Shown one piece after another: positions 23,219 through 30,881 of a stretch of 57,729 nucleotides of DNA. The stretch covers positions 1-57,729 of the forward strand of contig NZ_BJDS01000020.1 of the NCBI RefSeq assembly GCF_005405265.1, given 5' to 3'. A model generated the notes under the pieces. It made no database searches, was not told the DNA's origin, and saw only the letters and a program-made list of their open reading frames with translations. How positions within the stretch are numbered: position 1 is the stretch's first letter; every line of letters starts with the position of its first letter. Source of the DNA: Enterococcus songbeiensis. Its GTDB lineage: Bacteria; Bacillota; Bacilli; Lactobacillales; Enterococcaceae. Both the position numbers and the translations under genes were made by a program.

Positions 23219-24100
23219 TTATTTTTTCACTTGGCTCATAACTTCTTCAACAAAGTTATCTTCGCGTTTTTCGATTCCTTCGCCAACTTCAAAGCGGACG
23301 AATGATTTCACCGTTGCACCTTTTGATGCCACATATTTTTCAACCGTCATATCTGGATCTTTAACAAATGGTTGGTCAACCAAAGCGATTTCTGCTTTGA
23401 ATTTGCTCAAACGACCTTCAACCATTTTTTCAACGATTTTAGCTGGTTTACCTTCGTTTAATGCTTGTTCTGTCAACACAGCTTTTTCATGTTCTAATTC
23501 TGCTGCAGGGATTTCTTTTTCGTTTACATAACGAGGATTGATAGCTGCGACGTGCATTGCTACATCTTTTGCTACTGAATCGTCTGTTGTTCCTTCTAAA
23601 ACAGTCAACACAGCGATACGTCCGCCCATATGCAAGTAACCGCCAAATGCTGCGTTATCCTCTTTTTCAACAACTTCAAAACGACGGAAGCTGATTTTTT
23701 CACCAATTACTTGTGTTGCTTCGATCATCGTTGCTTCAATCGTACCTTTTGCTGTTTCAAGCTTCATTGCAGCTTCCATGTCAGCAGGTTTATGTTCAGC
23801 AATCAATTCCGCAACTTCTTTAACTAGGTCTTGGAACATTTCATTTTTAGAAACAAAGTCTGTTTCTGAGTTGATTTCAACAATAGAAGCTACGTTGCCT
23901 TTTACTGCAACAGCTGCTAATCCTTCAGCAGCGATACGATCGCTTTTCTTCGCAGCTTTAGCCATTCCTTTTTCACGTAAAAGATCCACTGCTTTTTCCA
24001 TATCGCCTTCTACTTCTACTAATGCGCGTTTCGCATCCATCATTCCTACGCCGGTCATGTCGCGCAGTTCTTTTACCATTTTAGCTGTAACGTCTGCCAT
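23219..24100 (-). CDS. tsf: Elongation factor Ts
   Basis: 293 residues. It exchanges GDP on EF-Tu. The UBA-like N-terminal domain contains the signature [16 protein letters not shown], and the core has the TDFV motif ([12 protein letters not shown]). The start at 24100 follows GGAGGGAATTTTTAAA; the frame continues 36 codons upstream through the intergenic hairpin and that extension is not coding. It is downstream of rpsB, as in most bacteria, with an attenuating hairpin between the two. Confidence 0.97.
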   Translation of the reverse strand: MADVTAKMVKELRDMTGVGMMDAKRALVEVEGDMEKAVDLLREKGMAKAAKKSDRIAAEGLAAVAVKGNVASIVEINSETDFVSKNEMFQDLVKEVAELIAEHKPADMEAAMKLETAKGTIEATMIEATQVIGEKISFRRFEVVEKEDNAAFGGYLHMGGRIAVLTVLEGTTDDSVAKDVAMHVAAINPRYVNEKEIPAAELEHEKAVLTEQALNEGKPAKIVEKMVEGRLSKFKAEIALVDQPFVKDPDMTVEKYVASKGATVKSFVRFEVGEGIEKREDNFVEEVMSQVKK

Positions 24101-24145
24101 TTTAAAAATTCCCTCCTGAATTGGTTGATTTATAATTATTTTCTT

Positions 24146-24201
24146 AAAAAAAGCTGTTTCAAAGGAGAGTGAGGCTTGACCGCCTGGCCTTTGAAACAGC
24201 T
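24146..24201 (-). terminator. rpsB-tsf intergenic terminator/attenuator
   Basis: AGCTGTTTCAAAGG pairs with CCTTTGAAACAGCT in a perfect 14-bp stem. The 22-base interior can form a second small hairpin, and seven T residues follow on the minus strand. It lies between rpsB and tsf, so tsf is probably expressed partly by readthrough. Confidence 0.8.
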
Positions 24202-24214
24202 CCGTCATTCAAAA

Positions 24215-25012
24215 TTATTCAGCTGAATCAGCAGAAGTATTGTCGCCTTCTACTACATCAACGATTTCTTCGATTGAAGTTGCATTTTCAGTAGTTTCTG
24301 CTGCAAAATCTTCTTCTACAACTTGATCTTCCCCTTGATTTCCTTCGATGAAGGCATCAGCCATTTTAGCAGTAATCAATTTTACCGCACGGATTGCATC
24401 ATCATTTGAAGGGATAACTACGTCGATTTCATCTGGATCACAGTTCGTGTCAACCATAGCGACGATTGGGATATTTAGTTTGTGTGCTTCTTGAACAGCA
24501 ATGCGTTCTTTACGTGGGTCAACGATGTACATTACATCAGGAATTCTTGGCATATCAGCGATACCGCCTAAGAATTTTTCAAGACGTTCACGTTCTTTGT
24601 TCAAACCAACAACTTCTTTTTTAGGAAGGACATCAAATGTGCCGTCTTCTTCCATTTTGCTGATTTGTTTCAAACGTGCAACACGTTTTTGGATTGTTTC
24701 CCAGTTAGTTAAAGTTCCACCTAACCAACGATGGTTTACAAAGTATTGACCAGCGCGGGTAGCTTCTTCTTTAATCGCTTCTTGTGCTTGTTTTTTTGTT
24801 CCTACGAACAATGCAACGCCACCTTCTTCTGCAACGTTTCTCATGTAGTCGTAAGCTGCATCGACTAATTTAACTGTTTTTTGCAAGTCGATGATGTAGA
24901 TTCCGTTTCTTTCAGTGAAGATATATTTCTTCATTTTTGGGTTCCAGCGACGTGTTTGGTGTCCAAAGTGTACGCCGGCTTCTAGCAATTGTTTCATACT
25001 GATTACTGCCAT
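24215..25012 (-). CDS. rpsB: 30S ribosomal protein S2
   Basis: 265 residues. The S2 signatures are clear ([22 protein letters not shown] and [21 protein letters not shown]), with an acidic C-terminal tail of about 40 residues usual for enterococci. The start at 25012 (MAVISM) has GGAGG 8-9 bases upstream. The frame reaches 24 codons further upstream without a start signal. A 12-kb element has inserted in the leader. The coding sequence is intact because the 129-bp repeat restores codons 1-6, and expression must now depend on a promoter inside the element. Confidence 0.97.
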   Translation of the reverse strand: MAVISMKQLLEAGVHFGHQTRRWNPKMKKYIFTERNGIYIIDLQKTVKLVDAAYDYMRNVAEEGGVALFVGTKKQAQEAIKEEATRAGQYFVNHRWLGGTLTNWETIQKRVARLKQISKMEEDGTFDVLPKKEVVGLNKERERLEKFLGGIADMPRIPDVMYIVDPRKERIAVQEAHKLNIPIVAMVDTNCDPDEIDVVIPSNDDAIRAVKLITAKMADAFIEGNQGEDQVVEEDFAAETTENATSIEEIVDVVEGDNTSADSAE

Positions 25013-25122
25013 GATTTGTTTCCTCCAATTGGTTTTTGTTTTCCTCTTAAAAGCCGTAAACTCCACAGCAGACTTCGCAAGCAAAGCACCCTGACTGTAA
25101 ATAGACCTTTAATGTGGATTTG
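24994..25122. repeat. attL: 129-bp direct repeat over the rpsB start
   Basis: Identical over 129 bases to 37176-37304. Read on the minus strand it contains the structured part of the rpsB leader, GGAGG and the codons for MAVISM. Mismatch begins immediately on both sides (24993 and 25123). The leader-side boundary coincides with the base of a predicted leader stem (TCCACA with TGTGGA). Confidence 0.95.
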
Positions 25123-25486
25123 AATGCTGTTATATCAACAAACTAACAGCACACCTCAGATAGTATACAGGAATTTTTCAGACTATGCAACAGTAACTGT
25201 TTTTATCATCTTACTTTTTACCTGCTGACTAATTTTAACTAGTTTTTACACTAAATTCAACTGTTTTTTGTTAAATAACTGCCCACTTTTCGCCATTATG
25301 GCAGTAATTCCCATGACATTTATGCCATTTTTTCTGTTATTTTACTGGTGTATAAGCATTTGGACTTTTTCCAATGCAACATGGCAGTAATTTCTAAACA
25401 GGTATTATGAGCATTTTTTCTGCAAACTCTTAGCAATTTCCTACTATAATATAGTGATTTAAGTATCACTCTTTTACATTCAATTG
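25123..25486. other. Left end of element, no gene
   Basis: 364 bases without a credible gene. It holds the replacement rpsB promoter (25162-25190), two copies of ATGGCAGTAATT (25298-25309 and 25381-25392) that resemble the first bases of rpsB, a GCCATTATGGC palindrome at 25292-25302, and ACTATAATATAGT near 25443-25455. These repeats are candidate recombinase arm or core-like sites. Confidence 0.6.
25162..25190 (-). promoter_or_regulatory. Element-borne replacement promoter for rpsB
   Basis: On the minus strand: TTGCAT (25190-25185), a 17-base spacer, TATACT (25167-25162), then five bases and AGGTGTG. It reads into the 129-bp repeat and rpsB. The same -35, spacing, -10 and AGGTGTG occur beyond the right repeat at the native promoter. 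The leader from here to the ATG would be about 140 bases. Confidence 0.8.
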
Positions 25487-25669
25487 CTATCTGCCCTGGG
25501 AGCTTACTCGCTTCCTTCTACGGGGTGCATTAATCATCAAAGAATAAGCAGCCAGTACAGCAAGCAGAATATTTCTGACAGTTTCAAGGCTAGCAAAGCT
25601 GGATACAGCAATGCCTACGGTAAAAAATAGAATGAACAAGAATAGCTGTTTTGACTGCTTCTTACTCAT
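25487..25669 (-). CDS. Small two-span membrane protein of the element
   Basis: 60 residues starting at MSKKQSK, with hydrophobic helices at about 8-28 and 30-47 and a very basic tail (PRRRKRVSSQGR). The start at 25669 overlaps the stop of the preceding gene by 8 bases (ATGAGTAA), which implies translational coupling; the open frame is longer upstream but would run deep into that gene. Function unknown. It is the last gene of the sigma-factor operon and could anchor or sequester the sigma-like protein as an anti-sigma factor does, but there is no direct evidence. Confidence 0.6.
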   Translation of the reverse strand: MSKKQSKQLFLFILFFTVGIAVSSFASLETVRNILLAVLAAYSLMINAPRRRKRVSSQGR

Positions 25670-25889
25670 GATGGGCACCGCTCTTTCTGCTTGCTGTATA
25701 GGCATCAATGACAGACTCTGCAGCACTAAACAGGTCTAACCACCGTTGGTAGCTGTAGTCTGACTCTGACAATAGCCAATACAGTACTAACTGTATAATC
25801 AGACTGGCTTCTGATTCTGTTTTATCTGCCAACAATGGGAGCATTGCCTCAGTCAATCTGTCCAGTTGTTCATCAGTAAAAGCATTCAT
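25662..25889 (-). CDS. Small acidic helical protein of the element
   Basis: 75 residues, acidic and alpha-helical (MNAFTDEQLDRLTEAMLPLL), with no membrane helix clear enough to call. Its ATG shares one base with the stop codon of the sigma-like gene (TAATG), and AGAAGGTGA lies 7-8 bases upstream inside that gene. Not recognised. The coupling to a sigma-like factor suggests a partner or modulator of it. Confidence 0.6.
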   Translation of the reverse strand: MNAFTDEQLDRLTEAMLPLLADKTESEASLIIQLVLYWLLSESDYSYQRWLDLFSAAESVIDAYTASRKSGAHHE

Positions 25890-26539
25890 TAGCAGTCACC
25901 TTCTGACTGTTGAGACTGATAATACTGTTTGAAGTCTGCACGGGCACGCTGTAAACGTTTCTTTACAGCTTCTGCAGTCATCTCTTTATTGAACAGCGCT
26001 TTAATTCTATCCTTTTTTGACAGGACTTCTGATAATAAATCACATTCAATCAGAATGATTGCAGCATTGTTAGCCTTGCCTTTGCTAATCTTGCTGTAGG
26101 AGTCTAATGCTGTCATTACATCATCATAGTTGCCAGTTTCATCAACAGTAAGTACCTCAGCCATTTCTGGACTCAGGCTGACAGTACCACCAACCGGAAT
26201 ACTTCTTTTTCTGTTTAACTGTTCAATGACATTAGCCTTTTTATGCTCCAAAATTGCATTCAGATACGTATAAAATGTTGCCCCACGTTCTGGCTTGTAG
26301 CTGTCCATTGCTGCTAACAGTGCATCATCAAATAGAGCGTATAAATCAGCTATACAGATTGCTTTTGGTACTGATCTACGCAACGCATTGACTCTTGCAG
26401 TTTTAAATGCTTTCACTGCTTGCATGATGTTGAATACTGCAAAATCCTGTTTCATGCCCCCGGCTTCATATTGCTGGTAATCAATTACTAACTGTTCTAC
26501 TACTTTCACTTGTCCTACTGTTTCATTAATTGTTGTCAT
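25889..26539 (-). CDS. Sigma-70-like regulator (ECF-size) of the element
   Basis: 216 residues. Residues about 65-112 (ADLYALFDDALLAAMDSY, KPERGATFYTYLNAILEH) resemble sigma region 2, including the FDPERG-F-TY pattern. A C-terminal segment (about 170-205, SKKDRIKALFNKEMTAEAVK then KRLQRARADF) resembles a degenerate region 4 helix-turn-helix. This suggests an alternative sigma factor or sigma-like activator directing RNA polymerase to element promoters. Similarity is by pattern and not certain. AAGGGAGGAACAGCAAC precedes the start. It is the first gene of a three-gene operon under the XRE-controlled promoter at 26680-26708. Confidence 0.65.
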   Translation of the reverse strand: MTTINETVGQVKVVEQLVIDYQQYEAGGMKQDFAVFNIMQAVKAFKTARVNALRRSVPKAICIADLYALFDDALLAAMDSYKPERGATFYTYLNAILEHKKANVIEQLNRKRSIPVGGTVSLSPEMAEVLTVDETGNYDDVMTALDSYSKISKGKANNAAIILIECDLLSEVLSKKDRIKALFNKEMTAEAVKKRLQRARADFKQYYQSQQSEGDC

Positions 26540-26612
26540 GTTGCTGTTCCTCCCTTGAATTGGAAAGGAAAAACTGTTAAAATAGTGACGGTATATAGAC
26601 AGTTTTTCCGAG

Positions 26613-26642
26613 AGTCAGTGGTTGGACACTGGCTTTTCTTTT
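26613..26642. other. Hairpin in the sigma-operon leader
   Basis: AGTCAGTG pairs with CACTGGCT (one G-T) around a six-base loop; on the plus strand TTTTCTTTT follows. It lies in the 5' leader of the minus-strand sigma operon. It may be a leader structure or a plus-strand terminator. Confidence 0.4.
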
Positions 26643-26652
26643 AAATCAAAAT

Positions 26653-26667
26653 AGACATTTAAAGTCT
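26653..26667. promoter_or_regulatory. XRE operator O1 (AGACATTTAAAGTCT)
   Basis: An imperfect inverted repeat AGAC-N7-GTCT, 13 of 15 bases identical to the second site 34 bases away. It overlaps the probable -35 region (TTAAAG at 26659) of the rightward promoter for the XRE gene. Confidence 0.65.
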
Positions 26668-26679
26668 TGTTCAAAAAGA

Positions 26680-26708
26680 AGTATACAGACATTAAACGTC
26701 TGTGTCAA
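26680..26708 (-). promoter_or_regulatory. Consensus promoter of sigma operon with XRE operator O2 as its spacer
   Basis: On the minus strand TTGACA (26708-26703), exactly 17 bases, TATACT (26685-26680). The 17-base spacer is itself the near-palindrome CAGACGTTTAATGTCTG, the second copy of the AGAC-N7-GTCT operator. A repressor bound there would block RNA polymerase directly. The opposite strand has TATACA at 26682-26687, the probable -10 for the XRE gene, so both directions share the site. Confidence 0.75.
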
Positions 26709-26724
26709 GAGAGGATTTTTAAGA

Positions 26725-27027
26725 ATGGCATTATCAGACAAATTAAAGCAAGCACGCCTCCATTTAAAAAAAACACAGCCAGAAATAGCACACTCATTGA
26801 ATATAACTGTGCGAACATTAGCCAGATATGAAAACGGCAGTATACTTCCCCCAATGGATAAATTGGAAGCTCTGGCAAAGCTGTATAATGTTCCTCTTAC
26901 ATACTTGGTATCAGACAGTGAGGACAGCAACAGCAGTGTACGTGATTGGATTGCAACCCTACCTGCAAAAGAAATGCAGCAACTCTCTGACTACATCAAT
27001 CAACTGTTAGCCGACAAAGAAGCATAG
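26725..27027 (+). CDS. XRE/Cro-CI family repressor of the element
   Basis: 100 residues. A helix-turn-helix domain covers about residues 5-60 (LKQARLHLKKTQPEIAHSL, NITVRTLARYENG, PPMDKLEALAKLYNVPL). A short helical tail (EMQQLSDYINQLL) probably dimerises. It is divergent from the sigma operon, and two inverted-repeat operators lie between them, so it is very likely the repressor of that operon and of itself, like the CI/Stl-type switch of phages and satellites. It has no peptidase domain, so induction would need an antirepressor or helper signal and not simple RecA cleavage. GAGAGG precedes the start. Confidence 0.85.
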   Translation: MALSDKLKQARLHLKKTQPEIAHSLNITVRTLARYENGSILPPMDKLEALAKLYNVPLTYLVSDSEDSNSSVRDWIATLPAKEMQQLSDYINQLLADKEA

Positions 27028-27045
27028 TCCTGCATATACAGGACT
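27026..27045 (+). terminator. Hairpin at the end of the XRE gene
   Basis: AGTCCTG-CATATA-CAGGACT, a perfect 7-bp stem overlapping the stop codon. There is no T run directly after it, so termination is uncertain. Confidence 0.45.
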
Positions 27046-27741
27046 CTGGCAAGAGTCAGTATCTTGTTCAACCTGTCGTCATCAGTTTAGCAGTCATCTA
27101 CTTACTTTAATCAATTTTAAGCCTGTTTTTCTGCATAACTATTGGAAATAAACAGACTGTAACTGTTAGCAGTATAATTACCTTGCTATCCTTGTTCCCT
27201 CTGTAATGCTACTGTAGTTAGCAGTGGAAACAGCAATGGACTCTGACCACTGCTTCACTGGTGAAAAAGGGTAAAATTTATTATGTAATTTTTCTGGGGC
27301 AGTGCTTTAATTCCAGAAACTACTTTCACTAAGTGGGGTATGGCAGTCCAGGCTGTTTGCACTGTCAGAAAACTGTAAAATTTACTGTGTATTTATTCCC
27401 GCAGTCAGGAGAGCCAGAAAAAACCCCCACCTCCCCCTGCACCGGGGTCTGTTATTCTGTGATCATCTGTTTGGCTGAAAGAACAGAAATAACTGTAAAT
27501 CTGACAGCAGAAAGAGTATAATGAAACTGGTTTAATACTGTTTAATCAAGTAAAATAAATAACAGAATTACAGATATTAGACAGTTGAAAGACAGTTGAA
27601 CTTCACAAACTTTTAGTAATGCTGATTGCTGTTCTATCAACGTTTATCAGTTGAGTAATAGCTAGACGACTGTAATTTCACAAGATAATTAGCTGAAAGT
27701 GTTGGGAACAGTACTACTTCATTTAATCAGTGTTATGTAAA
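27046..27741. other. Gene-poor stretch of element, ~0.7 kb
   Basis: No credible coding sequence; possible short frames lack ribosome binding sites. It is rich in ACTG/CAGT words. Features seen are TTTCTGG/CCAGAAA arms at about 27292-27324, a C-rich run at 27424-27447, and a tandem repeat AGACAGTTGAA twice at 27579-27600. It may hold an untranslated RNA or DNA sites. Confidence 0.45.
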
Positions 27742-27975
27742 CTAGCGGTATTTACAGGAATAATATAACAGTAAGTCAGTGCAATCACTCTTGTGCTTGT
27801 TTTTTTTGCTGTCAACCATGGCAATACTGGGATAGCAGTAAACAGTATGGAGCCAGCTTTCACTAACTGTAGCCTCCTGTTTTTCTAAAAGTAGGGCGCA
27901 CATAAAGACTGCTTGCTTGACTGTTGCAAGACTGTCAGCCTGTTTGATTGCAAGAATATCTGCCCACTGTGTCAA
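27742..27975 (-). CDS. Small orphan protein of the element
   Basis: 77 residues that I do not recognise (MTQWADILAIKQADSLATVK at the start, a basic KKNKHKSD stretch near the end). The case for a real gene is the start: a TTG with GGAGGGG 5 bases upstream, matching two other TTG-started genes in the element. No sigma-A-like promoter is obvious. It is flanked on both sides by hundreds of bases without genes. Confidence 0.5.
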   Translation of the reverse strand: MTQWADILAIKQADSLATVKQAVFMCALLLEKQEATVSESWLHTVYCYPSIAMVDSKKNKHKSDCTDLLLYYSCKYR

Positions 27976-28416
27976 CTGCTCCCCTCCATTTCTTCACTGT
28001 TCCCACTTTTTTAACTGTCCTAGGTGTAAAATCTGCAGACAGTTTACACTAAGCAATGATAAAATCTGTAGTACTGTAAAACACTGTTGTAGCAAGGCTT
28101 AGACTCTGGCTGTCGCTACTGTAACTGCCACTGCAACTGATCTATGCTGCTTTACATCTAATTTTACAGTGCATAAAAAAATAGCCCCACTGTCAATGCA
28201 GACAGCAGGGTAATTTACAGCATATTCAGTTATTACACTATTGGCCATCCAACTGCATAATTCAGTTTGGAGCAGTTGGACAGCCATGCTTGAATGGGCG
28301 AGTGTTACAGCTATCTTTTTAGAAAGTGATTACAGAAAGGAGATAAACTGCAAGTAAGCTGTTTAACGCACTCTATGGACAGCCTTATTTGTGTGATAAG
28401 ACTGTCTGACAGTACA
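27976..28416. other. Gene-poor stretch downstream of the tape measure gene
   Basis: About 440 bases with no supported gene and very dense ACTG/CAGT words. It includes the perfect inverted repeat ACTGTC-T-GACAGT at 28401-28413, four bases after the tape measure stop, and a GC-containing hairpin near 28173-28209 (CTGTC/GACAG). These may be minus-strand 3' structures. Confidence 0.45.
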
Positions 28417-30822
28417 TTAAACGGGTATTATTCTAGTTCCTTGCCTACGGGCTTCCGAGCGTGACAACCTATCTGTTTCAGAAACCATTGCTACTGCAGT
28501 AGCTTTTGCAAATTGTCTACTGTCCATGAAAAATGGCACTTCAACAATTATTCTCTGTGCCACGCCATTCCCACTGTTACTACTGCTGCTATCCTTATTC
28601 ATGTAGTCAGATACAGCTTTAGCAAATGGAGCCATTCTACTCTTATTGGACAGTGGAACTACAGCTTCATCCCCTGCTTCACCAACACCAATCACAGAAG
28701 CACCAGTAAAGATACCACCAGTTTTATACCAGTCAATCCCAACAGAAGGTATCTTACCTTTCAGTGGATTGAAGGAACCACTTAGCTTAAAGTGTGGCAG
28801 TGGAATATGTGGGATACTGATTGATGGAAATTTCAGCTTAAATTTGAACAGCCCTTTAATCTTGTCAACAATGTTTTTTACTGTATTCTTAGCAGCTTCA
28901 ATTGGTCTGGTGATAGCAGTCTTAATGCCGTTCCATACTGAGGAAGTAACTGACTTAATACCGTTCCAAACAGAGGTAACTTTTGTCTTAACAGCATTAA
29001 TGGCGTTTGAAACAGTGCTTTTAATGCTATTCCAGACATTACTGATTACTGACTTAATGCCGTTCCAGATAGAACTGGAAACAGATTTAATTGTGTTCCA
29101 TACACTTGTGATTATTGACTTAACTGCATTAATTGCAGAAGTAACTGCAGATTTAATAGCATTCCATGCAGTACTAATCACTGACTTAATTGCGTTCCAA
29201 ACTGTAGATGTAACAGATTTAATGCTGTTCCATGAATTACTAATAAAACTGGAAATTGCAGCAACTACCACAGAAACTACGTTCTTAATTCCCGTCCAGA
29301 CCGCTGATAAAAAGACTTTAATACTGTTCCACACAGCAATAGTGGTGGTTTTAATTGCAGTCCAATTCTGGATTACTATGTTCACTAGCCCCGCAATGGG
29401 ATTAATGATTGCAAGTACAATCTGTCCAATGGTTGTGCTGAAAAATGCTTTCAGTCCATCCCAAATTGCAACAGCAAACTCTTTAATACCATTCCAACAG
29501 CCAACGAGAAATTGGCTGATTGCATCCCATTTCTGCCACACTAAAACGCCAATGGCAATTAGTGCTCCAATTGCAGCGACAACCAGACCAACGGGGCTAG
29601 TTAGAAATGCAATTGCTGCACCAACAGCACTAATGACAGATACTACTGTTGTAATTACCTTTATTGCTACAATTGCGCCGACAACGCCAGCGATAATTGG
29701 GGCAAGAGTTTTCAGTATGTCAAAAAACTTCTTGAATGCGTTGACTACGTCATCAAGCGTTATACTTTTCAAAACACTAGAAACAGTAGTCATACCTTTC
29801 TTAATTGCTTCAAAAACAGTTTTTGCAATTGGCGTTAACTTTTGTAATAACGAAGCCAAACCACCGAGCCATTTTTCCATACTCGTTCCAATTGAGGATA
29901 CTATTTCTGCAATTCCCATTCCTGTAACAGAAACGAGAAAATCATCAAAAGCCTTTATCATGGAAGCAACTCCCCGGGTAATTGCAGTTTTTGCATTTTC
30001 AATGCTACTACCAATTCCCGCTGTAGAGTCTTTTGCAATTTTTTGCAGGGATTTCAGTCCACCGCCACCATGTTCATTAAGGTTAATTAGCCCATTCTGA
30101 AATGTTTCAACCGATACTGAGCCATCAGAAAGTCCTGCTTTCAGTTCCCCAGTAGTCATGCCCATCTGTTTAGCTAAAGCATTTAAAGCGGGGCCAAGAC
30201 CGCTATCGATCATGGAATTCCATGTCTCGGCGTCCACCTTGCTATTAGAAAAAGCCTGTGACAACTGAGTAATTGCATTTTGAACTTGTTCTGTTGAACC
30301 TCCAAAACCTAAAATACCATTGTTTAGTGCTGAAAATATCTCCTGAGATTTTCCTAGATTTCCTGTGCTTGCAGCGAGGAGTTGCACTCCTTGCACCGCA
30401 CTGTCTAAACCAGTAGGCAACCCCTTCAAGCTATTAGTTAAGTTCTTCATCATTTCAGAACTTTCTCCCGCTGAAAAACCCATGTTTTCAAACACTCTGC
30501 TACTGTTATTCAATGTATCTATGCGTGAAATTGCTGAACCAACACTTGAAGTTACCGCATTAAGAGCAGAATTTACGCCTTTCATTGCTACGCCAATTGT
30601 ACCAACTTTAATTGCAGTTTTGGCAAGTCCTCCAAATCCACTTGTAAGTTTACTGATTGGGCTACTAACAGTTTTCAACTGTCCTACCATACTGCTGAAA
30701 CTGTTAGCAATTGGTTTTGTAGCGGACTTTGTGGCCTCTCTGGCTTCTGTTACTGCCTTACGCAACTGAGAAATATCTGCAGTAATTTTAAAATTTATTT
30801 CTGATACAGCTATATTGTTCAC
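28417..30822 (-). CDS. Phage tail tape measure protein
   Basis: 801 residues. In phages this protein fills the tail tube, sets its length and helps DNA entry. Seen here: an N-terminal coil (TADISQLRKAVTEAREATKS), a tape-measure N-terminal domain at about 90-270 (with TWNSMIDSGLGPALNALAKQ), hydrophobic helices at about 375-435, then about 18 repeats of an 11-residue unit (VWNGIKSVTSS-like, about 470-680) with regularly spaced Trp, and a C-terminal domain (GGIFTGASVIGVGEAGDEAV). It begins with GTG and a weak ribosome binding site. It is last in its strand block, and a terminator separates it from the upstream genes. No other recognisable tail gene is present. Confidence 0.93.
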   Translation of the reverse strand: MNNIAVSEINFKITADISQLRKAVTEAREATKSATKPIANSFSSMVGQLKTVSSPISKLTSGFGGLAKTAIKVGTIGVAMKGVNSALNAVTSSVGSAISRIDTLNNSSRVFENMGFSAGESSEMMKNLTNSLKGLPTGLDSAVQGVQLLAASTGNLGKSQEIFSALNNGILGFGGSTEQVQNAITQLSQAFSNSKVDAETWNSMIDSGLGPALNALAKQMGMTTGELKAGLSDGSVSVETFQNGLINLNEHGGGGLKSLQKIAKDSTAGIGSSIENAKTAITRGVASMIKAFDDFLVSVTGMGIAEIVSSIGTSMEKWLGGLASLLQKLTPIAKTVFEAIKKGMTTVSSVLKSITLDDVVNAFKKFFDILKTLAPIIAGVVGAIVAIKVITTVVSVISAVGAAIAFLTSPVGLVVAAIGALIAIGVLVWQKWDAISQFLVGCWNGIKEFAVAIWDGLKAFFSTTIGQIVLAIINPIAGLVNIVIQNWTAIKTTTIAVWNSIKVFLSAVWTGIKNVVSVVVAAISSFISNSWNSIKSVTSTVWNAIKSVISTAWNAIKSAVTSAINAVKSIITSVWNTIKSVSSSIWNGIKSVISNVWNSIKSTVSNAINAVKTKVTSVWNGIKSVTSSVWNGIKTAITRPIEAAKNTVKNIVDKIKGLFKFKLKFPSISIPHIPLPHFKLSGSFNPLKGKIPSVGIDWYKTGGIFTGASVIGVGEAGDEAVVPLSNKSRMAPFAKAVSDYMNKDSSSSNSGNGVAQRIIVEVPFFMDSRQFAKATAVAMVSETDRLSRSEARRQGTRIIPV

Positions 30823-30837
30823 CTACTTTTTTACAGC

Positions 30838-30867
30838 AAAAAAGCAACAAGCTGTGTAGCCTGCTGC
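30838..30867 (-). terminator. Intrinsic terminator just upstream of the tape measure gene
   Basis: On the minus strand GCAGCAGGCT-ACAC-AGCTTGTTGC, a 10-bp stem with two G-T pairs, followed by six T residues. It ends 15 bases before the tape measure start codon, so that gene needs readthrough, antitermination or its own promoter. Confidence 0.75.
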
Positions 30868-30881
30868 CTTACTGAATTTAT

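Noticed and set aside
25669-25726. A 19-residue N-terminal extension of the small membrane protein
   Set aside because: It would overlap the preceding gene deeply; the ATGAGTAA overlap at 25662-25669 is the usual coupled start.
27333-27521. A 62-codon plus-strand frame with several cysteines
   Set aside because: GTG start without a Shine-Dalgarno sequence and translation through the C-rich run; not like any family I know.
28099-28287. A 62-codon minus-strand frame ending in VAVAVTVATARV
   Set aside because: No ribosome binding site; the tail is a translation of dense ACTG/CAGT repeats.
28344-28430. AAGGAG followed by CTG and a 32-codon frame reading toward the tape measure stop
   Set aside because: CTG starts are rare and the peptide overlaps the end of the opposite gene; kept out for lack of other support.
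28646-30100. A 484-codon plus-strand open frame opposite the tape measure gene
   Set aside because: It is the mirror of a repetitive gene with regular codon structure, has no ribosome binding site, and its product is low-complexity and family-less. The minus-strand protein is a clear tape measure.
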